Below are positions 54,028 to 63,907 of a stretch of 64,000 bases of DNA, piece by piece (position 1 is the stretch's first letter; every line of letters begins with the position of its first letter). The DNA comes from Amaricoccus macauensis (GTDB taxonomy: Bacteria > Pseudomonadota > Alphaproteobacteria > Rhodobacterales > Rhodobacteraceae), in NCBI RefSeq assembly GCF_014201905.1, contig NZ_JACHFM010000002.1, positions 1,276,840-1,340,839 on the forward strand, read 5' to 3'. Under the pieces are notes generated by a model that saw only the letters and a list, made by a program, of their open reading frames with translations, did no database searches and was not told the origin of the DNA. Made by a program: the position numbers and the translations under genes.

Positions 54028-54759
54028 TCAGGCCGCCGCCTGCCCCGAAAGGACGCGGGCGGCAGCCGCCACCAGCGCGGCATTGCTCGCCGCCACCGCC
54101 CCGCCGGGCAGCTCGCGGGTGTCCTCGAAGCCCATTCGAGTTCCGAGCCCCCGCTCGGCCGCCATCGCGACCATCGGCCAGGCGCACGCATTCTCACCGT
54201 GGAGCAGGATCGGCAGCTTCACGCCCGCCGCCTCCAGCACGTCGAGGATTTCGTTGGCCTCCGCCCTCGCGGTCTCGGCATCCTCCGCGGTCATCTCGAC
54301 CAGCACCCGCGTTGTATAGCGCGGCATCCGGCCGGAGACGAAGCGCCGCGCCGCTGCCTCAGTCCAGATCCCGGCCTCGATGCCGACGCCGCGCGCCTGC
54401 ATGAGGCCCATTATCGCCTCGGCCTCCGGCTCGTGGACATTGACCGAGACGTAGTCCGGCAGCACCGTCCAGCTTCGGATCGGCACGAGCCGCGCCGTGC
54501 CTCCGGGAGCGATCCAGCCGCCCGTGGAAACCCCGATGGGCAACTCCGGAACGGCCGCGCGCACCGCCGCGATGGCCGCGTCCACGTCCGGCGCCGCCAG
54601 CGATTCCCGCCCGAGACCGTTGCGCGGATGGAAATGCAGCAAGCGCGCGCCCACGTCGCGCACCGCCACCGCGTCGCGTGCGAGCGCCTTTGGAGTCAGT
54701 GGGACTGCCGGGTGAAATGCAACGGATCGCGTGCCGTTAAGACAGGCCTGAATCAACAT
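54028..54759 (-). CDS. BKACE-family (DUF849) beta-keto acid cleavage enzyme
   Basis: A 243-residue TIM-barrel protein. Family marks: ACLNGTRSVAFHPAVPLTP near the start, LLHFHPRNG with metal-binding histidines, VSTGGW and DYVSVNVHEPEA. BKACE enzymes condense beta-keto acids with acetyl-CoA; the dehydrocarnitine-cleaving member belongs to carnitine-to-betaine breakdown, which would fit gbcAB beside it, but the substrate cannot be read from sequence. At 243 residues it is somewhat short for the family (commonly near 280-310). ATG 54759 follows GGGGAGGG. Confidence 0.72.
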   Translation of the reverse strand: MLIQACLNGTRSVAFHPAVPLTPKALARDAVAVRDVGARLLHFHPRNGLGRESLAAPDVDAAIAAVRAAVPELPIGVSTGGWIAPGGTARLVPIRSWTVLPDYVSVNVHEPEAEAIMGLMQARGVGIEAGIWTEAAARRFVSGRMPRYTTRVLVEMTAEDAETARAEANEILDVLEAAGVKLPILLHGENACAWPMVAMAAERGLGTRMGFEDTRELPGGAVAASNAALVAAAARVLSGQAAA

Positions 54760-54862
54760 CCGACCCTCCCCCCGAGACGGCGCCATCGAGTCGGCGATGC
54801 CGATCTTGCCTGCCATGAGGCATTCCACCAGATGCCACAGAGGTCGGCAACCCCCTCACACG

Positions 54863-56998
54863 TCAGTAACGGAGCCGGGCAAACGGCGAGTTGGCCGATG
54901 CCTCCCGCGCCGCGCCCAGCGTTACCACGCCGCGTTCGCGCAGGAGCGGCAGAAGCTTCAGGAATACCGTCGCGGTGGTGAGCGCGTCGCCTGCGGCGGA
55001 ATGCCGCGCCACCACCGGAACGCCGAGCCGGGCAGCGATCGCCTCAAGGGCATGGCTCTCGGCATCGGGCTCGGCGATGCTGGCAAGCAGCAGCGTATCG
55101 AGCACGGGCTGGTCGAACTTCAGCCCGGTGGACGCCTCCTTCAGCCGCAGGAAGCGCATGTCGAACGCGACGTTGTGGCCGACCAGAATGGTGTCGGCGG
55201 CAAAGGTGTGGAGCGCGGGCAGCACCTCGCCGATCCGTGGCGCGCCCCGCACCATCTCCGGGCGGATGCCGTGGAACGGGATCGACGCCTCGGGGATGCT
55301 GCGGCCGGGATCGACGAGCTGGTCGAAGCTCTCGCCCGGGAGCAGCCGGCCGTTCAGGATCCGCACGGCGCCGATCTGGATGATCTCATCCCCGCCGCCG
55401 GGATCGAGGCCGGTCGTCTCGCAGTCGAAGACCGTACAGGCGAGGCGGTCGAGCGGGCAGTCGTCGAGCGCGCTGCTCGCCTCGGAGCCCGCCAGAAGGT
55501 CGAAGTCGTAGTAGACCGGGCGCTCGTCCGCCAGCAGGTCATCCCGCTCCCCGGCGGCCAGCGGCACCATGAAGCGGAAGAATGACACGGCCGCGTCCCG
55601 GTCGTGGGCAAGCCAGAGGTCGCCACCGTGCCGCTCGGCCACCTCGCGCGGCGACGGCGATCCCTCTCCCTCCATGGGCGCGTCTTGCCATCCCGCGGCA
55701 GCGGCAGCCGTCGCGCCGTCGCCGGAGGGCCAGACGAGGTCGAGATGCGCCCAGCTGCCGGCCGGCGCGAGCTGCAGCGTCACGACCTCCTCCCGCTCGC
55801 CGAGCCGAGCCGCCAGCGCCGTCACGGCGGCGGTCAGCCCGAAACTGTCCGCCAGAAGCCACAGGCTCTCATCAACCGGCCCGCGCTCTGCCCGGCGCCC
55901 GGTCGCGGCTTCGATGCGCTGTGCGGCAGCGTCAATGAGATCGGCGCCGAGAATGTCCTGCAGCGGCCAGCGGCCGAGCATGTCACGTCCGGTATCGGCG
56001 GCAAGCTCGGCCAGCCGCGCGCTCATCACCGCGACCTCGTCGTGGACCACCGCCTGAAAACCCGCCCGCTCGTCGGCCTCGAGATCGGGATAGTCGAGCA
56101 TGTCGAGGGCCGCCTGCATGTTCGCGAGCGACGCGCGGCTCTTTTCCGTAAGCTGCAGGAGATGCCGCTCACGCCGGGACTGCGCCGCGTGAACCTCGGT
56201 GATATCGTCGATGAGCAGCACGTATCCGGTCATCGCGCCGGCTTCCGGCCGCACCGGGGCAAGGCTCGCCTGAAGCAGCGTTCCGTTGCCCGCCACAGTG
56301 ACGAAACGAGCCGACGGCCGCGTCTCGCCACGGGCGATTCGCCGCTCCACCCCGGCGCGGGCATGGGCGAGTACTGCCGGCTCGATCGCGCCATGGATCG
56401 AGCGGCCGAGGCCGATCAGCTCCGCGCCCTCGGCGATCTTCGGCGCCGGCGACAGGCGGCGGAAGAGCGCCCGCGCCCGGTCGTTGTAGAGCAGGATCCG
56501 ACCTTCCACGGTGCAGACGATGACGCTCCGGTCGAGTTCCGCCATGAGCGCGCCGAGCTGGTCGCGATCCTCCGCGGCCTTCCGGCTGGCATCTGCGACG
56601 AGTTGCGCCATGTCGTCCCCGAGGCGCCGCCGCTCGGCCGCGAGCGCGTTCACCGCATCGCCGAGCCGCCGCATCGCGGCACCCCCCGCAGGCCGGACGG
56701 CGGGCGCGCCGGCGTCGCCTGCGAGAAGCCGCGTCGCGTCGGCCATGCGTGGGATCGGCACGACGAAGGCGCCATGCAGCCGCATGACCGCCCAGGCCCC
56801 GAGCGCCGCCGCAACCAGCCACCAGCCGAAGACGAGGGCGCCATGGGTCCCGACGAGCGGCGCCACGGCCGACACGACCTCCTGCCGGGCCGCCGGATCG
56901 AGGGACGCGCCGATCAGCACCACCCCAAGCACCAGCCAGGCGGCGAGAAAGACGCCCGGGACCAGTGCCGCGGTGACGGCTGACCGGCCCGCCTTCAC
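54863..56998 (-). CDS. Membrane PAS sensor fused to DnaQ-type 3'-5' exonuclease
   Basis: A 711-residue protein: two N-terminal helices (about 9-33 and 52-72), a HAMP-like or coil stretch, a PAS domain (about 150-275), a degenerate kinase-like middle (about 290-500, with SRASLANMQAALDML resembling a dimerisation helix but without the histidine) and a DEDDh exonuclease (about 518-690: FDCETTGLDP, VGHNVAFDMRFL, HSAAGDAL). Such fusions sit beside acetate-type transporter kinases in alphaproteobacteria. What signal a membrane-anchored nuclease would use is unknown. Its start overlaps the receiver gene by 4 bases. Confidence 0.8.
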   Translation of the reverse strand: MKAGRSAVTAALVPGVFLAAWLVLGVVLIGASLDPAARQEVVSAVAPLVGTHGALVFGWWLVAAALGAWAVMRLHGAFVVPIPRMADATRLLAGDAGAPAVRPAGGAAMRRLGDAVNALAAERRRLGDDMAQLVADASRKAAEDRDQLGALMAELDRSVIVCTVEGRILLYNDRARALFRRLSPAPKIAEGAELIGLGRSIHGAIEPAVLAHARAGVERRIARGETRPSARFVTVAGNGTLLQASLAPVRPEAGAMTGYVLLIDDITEVHAAQSRRERHLLQLTEKSRASLANMQAALDMLDYPDLEADERAGFQAVVHDEVAVMSARLAELAADTGRDMLGRWPLQDILGADLIDAAAQRIEAATGRRAERGPVDESLWLLADSFGLTAAVTALAARLGEREEVVTLQLAPAGSWAHLDLVWPSGDGATAAAAAGWQDAPMEGEGSPSPREVAERHGGDLWLAHDRDAAVSFFRFMVPLAAGERDDLLADERPVYYDFDLLAGSEASSALDDCPLDRLACTVFDCETTGLDPGGGDEIIQIGAVRILNGRLLPGESFDQLVDPGRSIPEASIPFHGIRPEMVRGAPRIGEVLPALHTFAADTILVGHNVAFDMRFLRLKEASTGLKFDQPVLDTLLLASIAEPDAESHALEAIAARLGVPVVARHSAAGDALTTATVFLKLLPLLRERGVVTLGAAREASANSPFARLRY

Positions 56999-57360
56999 GC
57001 GAGCATGTCCCGCACCTTCGCCACCAGATCCCGCGTGGAGAATGGCTTGGTGACGTAGGCATCCGCCCCGGCGCCAAGGCCGCGCGCGACGTCGGTCTCG
57101 CGGCCCTTGGCGGTCAGCATCACGATACGTGTCTCGCGGACGCCCGCATCCGCCCGCACCGCCTCGCAGACGTCGAAGCCCGTCATCCCCGGCATCATCG
57201 CGTCGAGCAGCACGAGCGCCGGCCGCTCGCGGCGGATGGTGTCGAGAGCCTCGACGCCGTCGCGCGCCACCAGAACGTCATATCCTTCGCGCTTCATCAT
57301 GAAGCTCAGCGAAACGACGATGTTCGGTTCATCGTCAGCTATCAGCACCTTGCAGCTCAT
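56995..57360 (-). CDS. Single-domain response regulator
   Basis: A 121-residue CheY-like receiver: acidic pair in IADDEPN (9-11), phospho-acceptor Asp in LLDAMMPG (near 53), MLTAKG and a Lys in VTKPFS. It has no DNA-binding domain, unlike CrbR. It starts inside the end of the transporter-kinase gene (26-base overlap), so it is the obvious partner of that kinase. Confidence 0.88.
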   Translation of the reverse strand: MSCKVLIADDEPNIVVSLSFMMKREGYDVLVARDGVEALDTIRRERPALVLLDAMMPGMTGFDVCEAVRADAGVRETRIVMLTAKGRETDVARGLGAGADAYVTKPFSTRDLVAKVRDMLA

Positions 57361-60040
57361 TCTCGTTCCCTCCCGGCTGCAGTGGCAACCGGAAGGCAAA
57401 GCATGCGCCCCGCCCGGGTTCCGATTCCAGCCACATCCGCCCGCCAAGATGATCCACGATCTGTCGGCTGATCGGAAGCCCAAGTCCGGTGCCCGGCGGG
57501 CGGGTCTGCGCGTCGCCCCCCTGCCGGAACTTCTCGAACACCGTCGCCTGATCCGGCTGGGGCACGCCCGGTCCGTTGTCGTGGACCTCGACGACGAGCG
57601 CGTCCGCCTCCGAGCGGAGCCGCACCTCGACCCGCCCGTCCACATCGGGGACGAACTTCGCCGCGTTCGAGAGCAGGTTCAGCATCACCTGCGTCAGGCG
57701 GTCGGCGTCGGCCCGGATCGTCGGCACGGCGTCGGGAAGACTGAGATCGAGCCGGGCGCCCCGCTCGCGGAAAAGCTCCGAAACCGCCCGCGCCGCGTCC
57801 TGGATCACTGCCCGCAGATCGACGTCGGTGTTGTGCCACTCCGCGTGCCCCGATTCGATCTTCGCGAGATCGAGCACCTGATTCACCAGCCGCCCCAGCC
57901 GCTCGGTCTCGGAGACGATGATCCGCAGGAACTCGTCACGCTCCGCGGGCTCGATGTCGGGGGTATCGCGCATCACCTCGGAGAGCGCCCGGATCGAGGT
58001 GAGCGGCGTGCGCAGCTCGTGGGTCACCGACGACATGAAGTCGTCCTTCAACTCGTCGAGCGACTTCAGCGCCTCGTTGGCGTCCCTGAGCTCCACCGTC
58101 GCGGACTCGAGCGCCCGGGCGTAGCCGCGAAGCTGCGAGGACTCGTCGAGGATTTCGAGGACGTCTTCCACCGACAGCGGCTCTTCCTGCGCCACGGACG
58201 CGACCAGCACCCGCGCCGAGGCGGTGCCGACCGCGCCGGCGATCTGCCGCTCGACCCGGTCGACGAGCCGGGCGTCCGCCACCAGGTCGGGCACCGGCAC
58301 GCCGACCTCGGCCGCGTGCTCGTCGAAGAGCGCCTCCGCCCGCGCCGGCCCGAGGAAGCGCGCCGCCAGTGCCCTCAGGTCATCGAGCCGCGCCCGTCCG
58401 CGCCAGAACACCGGCTCCGCGCCGGGCCGGCGGAACACGTCGACGAAGAGCAGCGCCTGACTCGCCTCCCGCGCCGATGGCGCGCGCGCCAGCGAGAGGC
58501 CGACGTAGAGTCCGACGTTGGCGAGCATGCTCCAGAACAGCGAATGGGTCAGGCTGTCGAGGCCGGTCAGCCCGAACAGCTGCTCCGGCGCCAGAAGCCC
58601 GATCCCGAACGGCCCGTGCGCCACGAAGTCGTCGGCGATCCAGCCCGACTTCGCCACCGACGGCAGCATCAGCGTCCAGGCCCAGACCGCGAAGCCGGCG
58701 ACAAGACCCGCGATCGCCCCGACCCGCGTCCCGCCGCGCCAGTAGATGCCGCCGAGCAGCGACGGGGCGAACTGCGCCACGGCGGCGAAGCTGATGAGGC
58801 CGATCGAGACCAGCGCATAGGCCTCGCCCGCCACGTGGAAATAGAGATAGCCGAGCATCAGGACGGCAACGATCGCCGCGCGCCGCACATTGAGGATGAT
58901 CCGGGTCAGATCGCCGTCGCCGAGGCGGCCAAGCCGCAGCAGCGCCGGCATGACGAGGTCATTGCAGACCATGGTCGACACCGCCACCGTCTCGACGATC
59001 AGCATGCCGGTCGCCGCCGACAGCCCGCCGAGATAGGCGAGAAGTGCCAGCCCGGGCGCCCCTTGCGTCAGGGGCAGCGACAGCACGAACGTCTCCGGAT
59101 CCCCCCCTGCGCCGAGGAGCAGCAGGCCGCCAATCGCGATCGGCAGCACGAAGACGTTGATGAGCAGCAGATAGGCCGGAAACAGCCACGCCGCGCGCCG
59201 GACGTGCCGCTCGTTGACGCATTCCACGACCATGACCTGAAACTGTCGCGGCAGCAGCAGAACCGAGAACGCGGACAGCACGGTCATGGCGAACCACTGG
59301 GCATGATCGAAACCGGGCCCGCCGAGCTGCATCAGGCCCGCGAGCTTCGGCACCTCGCCGGCGCGCGCCCAGATGTCGGACATGCCGCCGAAGAGACCCC
59401 AGGTCACGAACGCACCAACGGCGAGGAACGCCACGAGCTTCACGATCGACTCGAAAGCGATCGCCGCGACCATCCCTTCATGCCGCTCGGCCACGTCGAG
59501 ATGCCGGGTTCCGAAGATGATCGCGAAGGTCGCGAGCGAGAGCGCCACATAGAACGTCCCGTCGCCGAGCCAGCCGACCGCGTCCTCGTCGCCCCGCCCG
59601 GTCAGGACGATGTACCCCGCCTCCACCGCCTTCAGCTGAAGCGCGATGTAGGGCACGATCCCGATGACCGTGATGAGCGTCACCAGCGCCGCAAGGCCCG
59701 GGCTCTTGCCGTAGCGCCCGGCGATGAAGTCGGCGATCGAGGTGATGCGATAGGTGTGGGCGATCCGCACCATCTTGCGCAGCACGATCCACGCAACCAG
59801 CATCGCGAGCATCGGCCCCAGGTAGATCGGCAGGAACCAGACGCCGCCCGTCGCTGCCCGCCCGACGCTGCCGAAGTAGGTCCAGGCGGTGCAGTAGACT
59901 CCCCAGGACAGCGCATAGACCAGCGCGCTGTCGATGACCGATCGCCCTTCAGCCGCCCGCCGGTCACTCCAGGCGGCGACGAGGAAAAGCACGAGCAGAT
60001 AGCCCGCACACGCGCCGAGGACGAGTACGGGCGACATCAC
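57335..60040 (-). CDS. SLC5-type transporter fused to sensor histidine kinase (CrbS-like)
   Basis: A 901-residue protein. Residues 1-500 are a sodium/solute symporter with about 13 helices (RRAAEGRSVIDSALVYALSW, ITSIADFIAGRYGKS). A linker domain of the STAC type follows, then a HisKA domain (SSVTHELRTPLTSIRAL) and a full HATPase (N box LTQVMLNLLSNAAKF, G boxes HDNGPGVP and TGLGLPIS). CrbS-like proteins regulate acetyl-CoA synthetase and acetate use, and actP and acs lie nearby. The start is a GTG that overlaps the stop of the small gene upstream; an ATG follows at once. Confidence 0.88.
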   Translation of the reverse strand: MMSPVLVLGACAGYLLVLFLVAAWSDRRAAEGRSVIDSALVYALSWGVYCTAWTYFGSVGRAATGGVWFLPIYLGPMLAMLVAWIVLRKMVRIAHTYRITSIADFIAGRYGKSPGLAALVTLITVIGIVPYIALQLKAVEAGYIVLTGRGDEDAVGWLGDGTFYVALSLATFAIIFGTRHLDVAERHEGMVAAIAFESIVKLVAFLAVGAFVTWGLFGGMSDIWARAGEVPKLAGLMQLGGPGFDHAQWFAMTVLSAFSVLLLPRQFQVMVVECVNERHVRRAAWLFPAYLLLINVFVLPIAIGGLLLLGAGGDPETFVLSLPLTQGAPGLALLAYLGGLSAATGMLIVETVAVSTMVCNDLVMPALLRLGRLGDGDLTRIILNVRRAAIVAVLMLGYLYFHVAGEAYALVSIGLISFAAVAQFAPSLLGGIYWRGGTRVGAIAGLVAGFAVWAWTLMLPSVAKSGWIADDFVAHGPFGIGLLAPEQLFGLTGLDSLTHSLFWSMLANVGLYVGLSLARAPSAREASQALLFVDVFRRPGAEPVFWRGRARLDDLRALAARFLGPARAEALFDEHAAEVGVPVPDLVADARLVDRVERQIAGAVGTASARVLVASVAQEEPLSVEDVLEILDESSQLRGYARALESATVELRDANEALKSLDELKDDFMSSVTHELRTPLTSIRALSEVMRDTPDIEPAERDEFLRIIVSETERLGRLVNQVLDLAKIESGHAEWHNTDVDLRAVIQDAARAVSELFRERGARLDLSLPDAVPTIRADADRLTQVMLNLLSNAAKFVPDVDGRVEVRLRSEADALVVEVHDNGPGVPQPDQATVFEKFRQGGDAQTRPPGTGLGLPISRQIVDHLGGRMWLESEPGRGACFAFRLPLQPGGNENELQGADS

Positions 60041-60240
60041 CCGCCCCCCCGCTCGCTGACCCAGGCCAGGATCGCGATGAGCGCGGCCCAGATCCCGAAG
60101 AGCGCCACCGGCAGCAGCGGCAGCCCGAAGACCGTAGCACCCTGCCCCCAGACCGCGAGCAGCGGGAAATTGAAGAGCACCACCCCCGCCACGCAGAGGG
60201 CGATCAGCGATTGCGCGCGTGGCCCGCGCCGCTCGCTCAC
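60037..60240 (-). CDS. Small two-helix membrane protein
   Basis: A 67-residue protein with two hydrophobic helices (about 11-31 and 38-60). It starts at a GTG overlapping the stop of the upstream nucleotidyltransferase gene and ends overlapping the CrbS-like start, so it is translationally linked to both. Small proteins of this kind accompany SLC5 transporters (DUF485/DUF4212 partners of ActP), and this is likely such a partner. Confidence 0.7.
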   Translation of the reverse strand: MSERRGPRAQSLIALCVAGVVLFNFPLLAVWGQGATVFGLPLLPVALFGIWAALIAILAWVSERGGG

Positions 60241-61724
60241 AGCGCGTCCAGCCGGTAGTGGTGGGCGAGCCACGCCTTGAAGCGCCGCACGATGGCGAGG
60301 GAATCCTTCAGCGACTGCCGCTCCAGCGTGCCAAGCTGGTCGAGGCGGAGCAGGTTGTCCGGCGGCCGCCCGGCCGCGATCTGGTCGAGGTTGCTCGCGA
60401 GCTTCAGCCCCATGAGACAGTGCAGCGCGTCCACGAGATCGCGGGCGAGGTCGCTGTCGATCCGCCCGGCCGCCTCGAGCGCCCGCAGCCGCGCCGCGGT
60501 GCCGAGCGCCTCGACACCGGCTTCGAGCGCCAGCGTGCGCACGCCGTGCACCACCGGGAAGAGCCCGAGCTTCTTCAGATCGACCTCCGCCGCGTCCGGT
60601 CCGCGCAATCCGGGCAGACGGCGCCACCACGCCCCCTCGCCGCCGAACTGCTCGATCGCCGCAACGAAACGCGCATGAAACGCATCGCTCGCCGCCGTCA
60701 GCCGGCGCAGGTACGCACGCAGCTCCGCGAGAAGCGTGGCATCCCCGGCCACCACCGCCGCGTCGAGAAAGATCGCGAGATTCATCGGCCCGTCGGCATC
60801 GGCCCCGTGCGTCCACCCGTAGAGCGCCGCCCGGAACCCCGCCACGTCCTGGCACCAGAGCGGCCGGCTCAGCATGATTCCCCCCGGACAGGGCGGATAG
60901 CCGAATTCGACGAGCGCGGCGGTGAAGGCTTGCGTCACCTCCGCGAGCCGGGGACAGACGAAGCCGTCGCGCAGGATCAGCGCATTGTCCTGATCCGTGC
61001 GGATGATCTGCTCGCCGCGCCCCTCGCTCCCCATCACGATGAGGCAACTGTTCGCCCGAAGCGCCTCCGGCGCCAGAAGCTCCCACAGCCGCCGGAATAT
61101 CTGCCGGTTCAGCCGGCCCACCAGCCCGGCGACGATCTCGACGTCGACGCCGTCGGCGTCGAGCACCCGGATCATGCCTTCGACCTGACGCGCCGCGCTG
61201 GCGAGCTCGCTCGTGCCGGACGCCTGATCGATGCGAAGCGCGATGAGATCGGAGTGGTTCGCCACCAGCGCCATGAGCTCGAGCTGGCCGAGGACTCCGA
61301 CGATCGTATCGCCATCCTTCACGAGCACCCGATGAAATCCGTGGCGCAGCATCAGGACCAGCGCGTCGAAAAGTTCATCCTCGACTGAGACCGAAAGCGG
61401 GTCGAAGACCGCCACCTCCCGCACCGCCACCTGCTCGGGCGGACGCCCGAGGAGGAGCGCATCGCGCAGGTCGGTGGTGGTGAAAATGCCGATGCGGCCG
61501 TCGTCGCGAATCAGCGCCCCGGTCCGCCCCGCGTCGCTCAGCATCCGGCAGAGGGTCACGAGGTCGGTGCCGCCGTCGGCCCAGACCGGCACACGAAGCG
61601 GCGCGTCCCGCACGCGGCTCGCCATCAGTTCGAGAAATTCGCGGCCCTGCCGCGCAACAGGGAAGGCCCGCCCCTCCCGGAGGGGACCCCCTGCAGTCGG
61701 TCGGGGCGGATCGATTTCGGACAT
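60237..61724 (-). CDS. CBS-domain nucleotidyltransferase-like protein (DUF294/GlnD-like)
   Basis: A 495-residue protein: two CBS repeats (about 40-150), a nucleotidyltransferase domain with IVMGSEGRGEQIIRTDQDNA (about 225-245; GS and the D-x-D pair) and a C-terminal helical DUF294 substrate-binding region. CBS pairs bind adenine nucleotides and could sense energy state; the target of nucleotidyl transfer is unknown. It lies between actP and the CrbS-like kinase. I favour ATG 61724 over a GTG at 61736. Confidence 0.82.
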   Translation of the reverse strand: MSEIDPPRPTAGGPLREGRAFPVARQGREFLELMASRVRDAPLRVPVWADGGTDLVTLCRMLSDAGRTGALIRDDGRIGIFTTTDLRDALLLGRPPEQVAVREVAVFDPLSVSVEDELFDALVLMLRHGFHRVLVKDGDTIVGVLGQLELMALVANHSDLIALRIDQASGTSELASAARQVEGMIRVLDADGVDVEIVAGLVGRLNRQIFRRLWELLAPEALRANSCLIVMGSEGRGEQIIRTDQDNALILRDGFVCPRLAEVTQAFTAALVEFGYPPCPGGIMLSRPLWCQDVAGFRAALYGWTHGADADGPMNLAIFLDAAVVAGDATLLAELRAYLRRLTAASDAFHARFVAAIEQFGGEGAWWRRLPGLRGPDAAEVDLKKLGLFPVVHGVRTLALEAGVEALGTAARLRALEAAGRIDSDLARDLVDALHCLMGLKLASNLDQIAAGRPPDNLLRLDQLGTLERQSLKDSLAIVRRFKAWLAHHYRLDAL

Positions 61725-61740
61725 GACCCGCCCCACCCCT

Positions 61741-63453
61741 TCAGTGCGCCGAGGCTTCCGAAGCGCCGATGCCGGTTTCCGAACGCACCTGCTGTGCGAG
61801 GAACCCGGCCCGGTCGACCTTCGCGCGGGCGCTGTTGTCCATCTTCGAGACGATCCAGATCGTGAGGAACGCCAGGGTCATCGAGAAGATCGTCGGCGAG
61901 GTGTAGGGGAATGGCGCCGAGCCGACCGGATGACCGAGGGTCGCCTCCCAGACCGACGGCGAGAGCACCGTCAGCACCACCGACAGGACGAGGCCGACAA
62001 AGCCGCCGACAACCGCACCCTTGGTCGTGCAATCCTTCCAGAGGATCGCGAGGAAGAGCACGGGGAAGTTGGCGGACGCGGCAACCGCGAAGGCCAGCGA
62101 CACCATGAAGGCGATGTTCTGGTTCTGGAACGCGATGCCGAGGATCACCGCGACGATGCCGAGGCAGATCGTGGTGATGCGCGACACGCGGAGCTCCGAG
62201 GCACTGTCGGCCTTCCCCTTCTTGATGACCGTCGAGTAGAGGTCATGGCTGACCGCCGAGGCACCCGAGAGCGTCAGGCCCGCGACCACCGCGAGGATCG
62301 TCGCGAAGGCGACCGCCGAGATGAACCCGAGGAAGATGTTGCCGCCAACCGCGTGGGCGAGGTGCACGGCGGCCATGTTGGTGCCACCGACGAGCTTGCC
62401 GTCCGCCGTCAGGAACTCCGGGTTCGTGAGCACGTAAGTGATCGCACCGAAGCCGATGATGAAGGTGAGCAGGTAGAAGTAGCCGATCCAGGTGGTCGCC
62501 CACATCACCGACTTCCGGGCTTCCTTGGCGGAGGGCACGGTGAAGAAGCGCATCAGGATGTGCGGCAGGCCGGCGGTGCCGAACATCAGCGCCATGCCGA
62601 AGCTGATCGCCGAGATCGGATCCTTGATGAAGGTGCCCGGGCCCATGATCGACTGGCCGGCGACGGCCGCCTCTTCCGGGGTCTTGCCGGAGGCGAGGGC
62701 GAGCTCACCCTTCACGCGCACCGCGTCGGCGAACATCGCCTCGGGGCTGAAGCCGTACTTCCAGAGCACCATGAACGACATGAACGACGCGCCGCCGAGC
62801 AGCAGGCAGGCCTTGATGATCTGCACCCAGGTCGTCGCGGTCATGCCGCCGAAGAGCACGTAGATCATCATGAGCGCGCCGACGAGCACCACAGCGATCC
62901 AGTAATCGAGACCGAAGAGCAGCTCGATCAGCGAGCCCGCGCCGACCATCTGGGCGATCAGATAGAAGGCGACGACGACGAGCGTGCCCGAGGCCGCGAA
63001 GATGCGCACCGGTGTCTGGGCGAAGCGGAAGGCCGCCACGTCGGCGAAGGTGAACTTGCCGAGGTTTCTCAGCCGCTCCGCCATCAGGAAGGTGAGGATC
63101 GGCCAGCCGACGAGAAAGCCGATGGAGTAGATGAGGCCGTCATAGCCCGAGGTCATCACCGCAGCGGAAATACCGAGAAACGATGCCGCGGACATGTAGT
63201 CGCCGGCGATGGCGAGGCCGTTCTGGAACCCCGTGATGCCGCCGCCCGCGGTGTAGAAGTCCGCCGCCGACTTGGTCTTCGACGCCGCCCACTTGGTGAT
63301 CATCAGCGTCATCAGGACGAAGGCGCCGAACATCACGATCGCGGTCCAGTTCGTGGCCTGCTTCTCGCCGCCCTGGATCACGTCGGCGGCAAAGCCGGCA
63401 CCGGGAAGCGCGGCAACGGCCAGCGCGACCGCAAGTATCTTCGATCGGCTCAT
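61741..63453 (-). CDS. actP: Cation/acetate symporter
   Basis: A 570-residue SLC5 transporter with an N-terminal signal-like helix and about 13 more helices. Signature: [20 protein letters not shown] and [20 protein letters not shown] near the start, matching ActP. It imports acetate with a cation. The ATG overlaps the stop of the DUF485 gene, the classic yjcH-actP arrangement, downstream of acs. Confidence 0.93.
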   Translation of the reverse strand: MSRSKILAVALAVAALPGAGFAADVIQGGEKQATNWTAIVMFGAFVLMTLMITKWAASKTKSAADFYTAGGGITGFQNGLAIAGDYMSAASFLGISAAVMTSGYDGLIYSIGFLVGWPILTFLMAERLRNLGKFTFADVAAFRFAQTPVRIFAASGTLVVVAFYLIAQMVGAGSLIELLFGLDYWIAVVLVGALMMIYVLFGGMTATTWVQIIKACLLLGGASFMSFMVLWKYGFSPEAMFADAVRVKGELALASGKTPEEAAVAGQSIMGPGTFIKDPISAISFGMALMFGTAGLPHILMRFFTVPSAKEARKSVMWATTWIGYFYLLTFIIGFGAITYVLTNPEFLTADGKLVGGTNMAAVHLAHAVGGNIFLGFISAVAFATILAVVAGLTLSGASAVSHDLYSTVIKKGKADSASELRVSRITTICLGIVAVILGIAFQNQNIAFMVSLAFAVAASANFPVLFLAILWKDCTTKGAVVGGFVGLVLSVVLTVLSPSVWEATLGHPVGSAPFPYTSPTIFSMTLAFLTIWIVSKMDNSARAKVDRAGFLAQQVRSETGIGASEASAH

Positions 63454-63758
63454 TTCAGGGCGTCCTTCTTGATCTTCTCGGAGAGCTGGTCGAATTCGCT
63501 GTTGGCCCGGCGCACGTAGATGCCGGTGATGAGGATGGTGAAGATGATCACCCCGAAACCGATCGGGATGCCCCAGGTCATCACGCCCTCGCCGATTCTC
63601 GCGGCGAGCAGGTCCTTCTTGAAGGCAATGAGCAGGATGAAGCCGTAGTAGACCACCAGCATGGCGATGGTCAGTGTCCAGCCGAAACTCGACCGCTGGC
63701 GCTTTAGCTCCTGATAGTTCGGATCAGCGACGATGCGCTCCACAAGGGGGGTTTCCAT
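63450..63758 (-). CDS. yjcH: DUF485 small membrane partner of ActP
   Basis: A 102-residue protein with two helices (about 28-48 and 60-82) and the DUF485 opening [20 protein letters not shown] segment ([13 protein letters not shown]). AAGGACGGAGA precedes the ATG. It always travels with actP and probably helps its assembly or activity. Confidence 0.92.
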   Translation of the reverse strand: METPLVERIVADPNYQELKRQRSSFGWTLTIAMLVVYYGFILLIAFKKDLLAARIGEGVMTWGIPIGFGVIIFTILITGIYVRRANSEFDQLSEKIKKDALK

Positions 63759-63862
63759 TCTCCGTCCTTTATTAGGTTCTTGTCAGCGGTCAGGCACGGC
63801 ACGCCACCCGTTTGCCGGGAGAGAGTCCGACAAACAGAGATCGCTCCACTTGGTTCGTCAAG

Positions 63863-63901
63863 AAAATGATCCGATCCCGTGAGATACCCGACCGGATCAT
63901 C
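63863..63901 (-). terminator. Probable terminator after acs
   Basis: On the minus strand ATGATCCG pairs with CGGATCAT (63894-63901 and 63867-63874) around a 19-base loop, followed by TTTTC. It begins 7 bases after the acs stop. The loop is long, so termination may be partial, allowing some read-through to yjcH-actP. Confidence 0.5.
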
Positions 63902-63907
63902 TGAGGC

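Noticed and set aside
57107..60280. A 1057-codon open frame on the plus strand opposite the transporter kinase
   Set aside because: It is Arg/His/Asp-rich with no family feature and mirrors the high-GC third positions of the real minus-strand genes. The same holds for the long frames at 59-1618, 16943-19255, 20218-22623 and 61474-63519.
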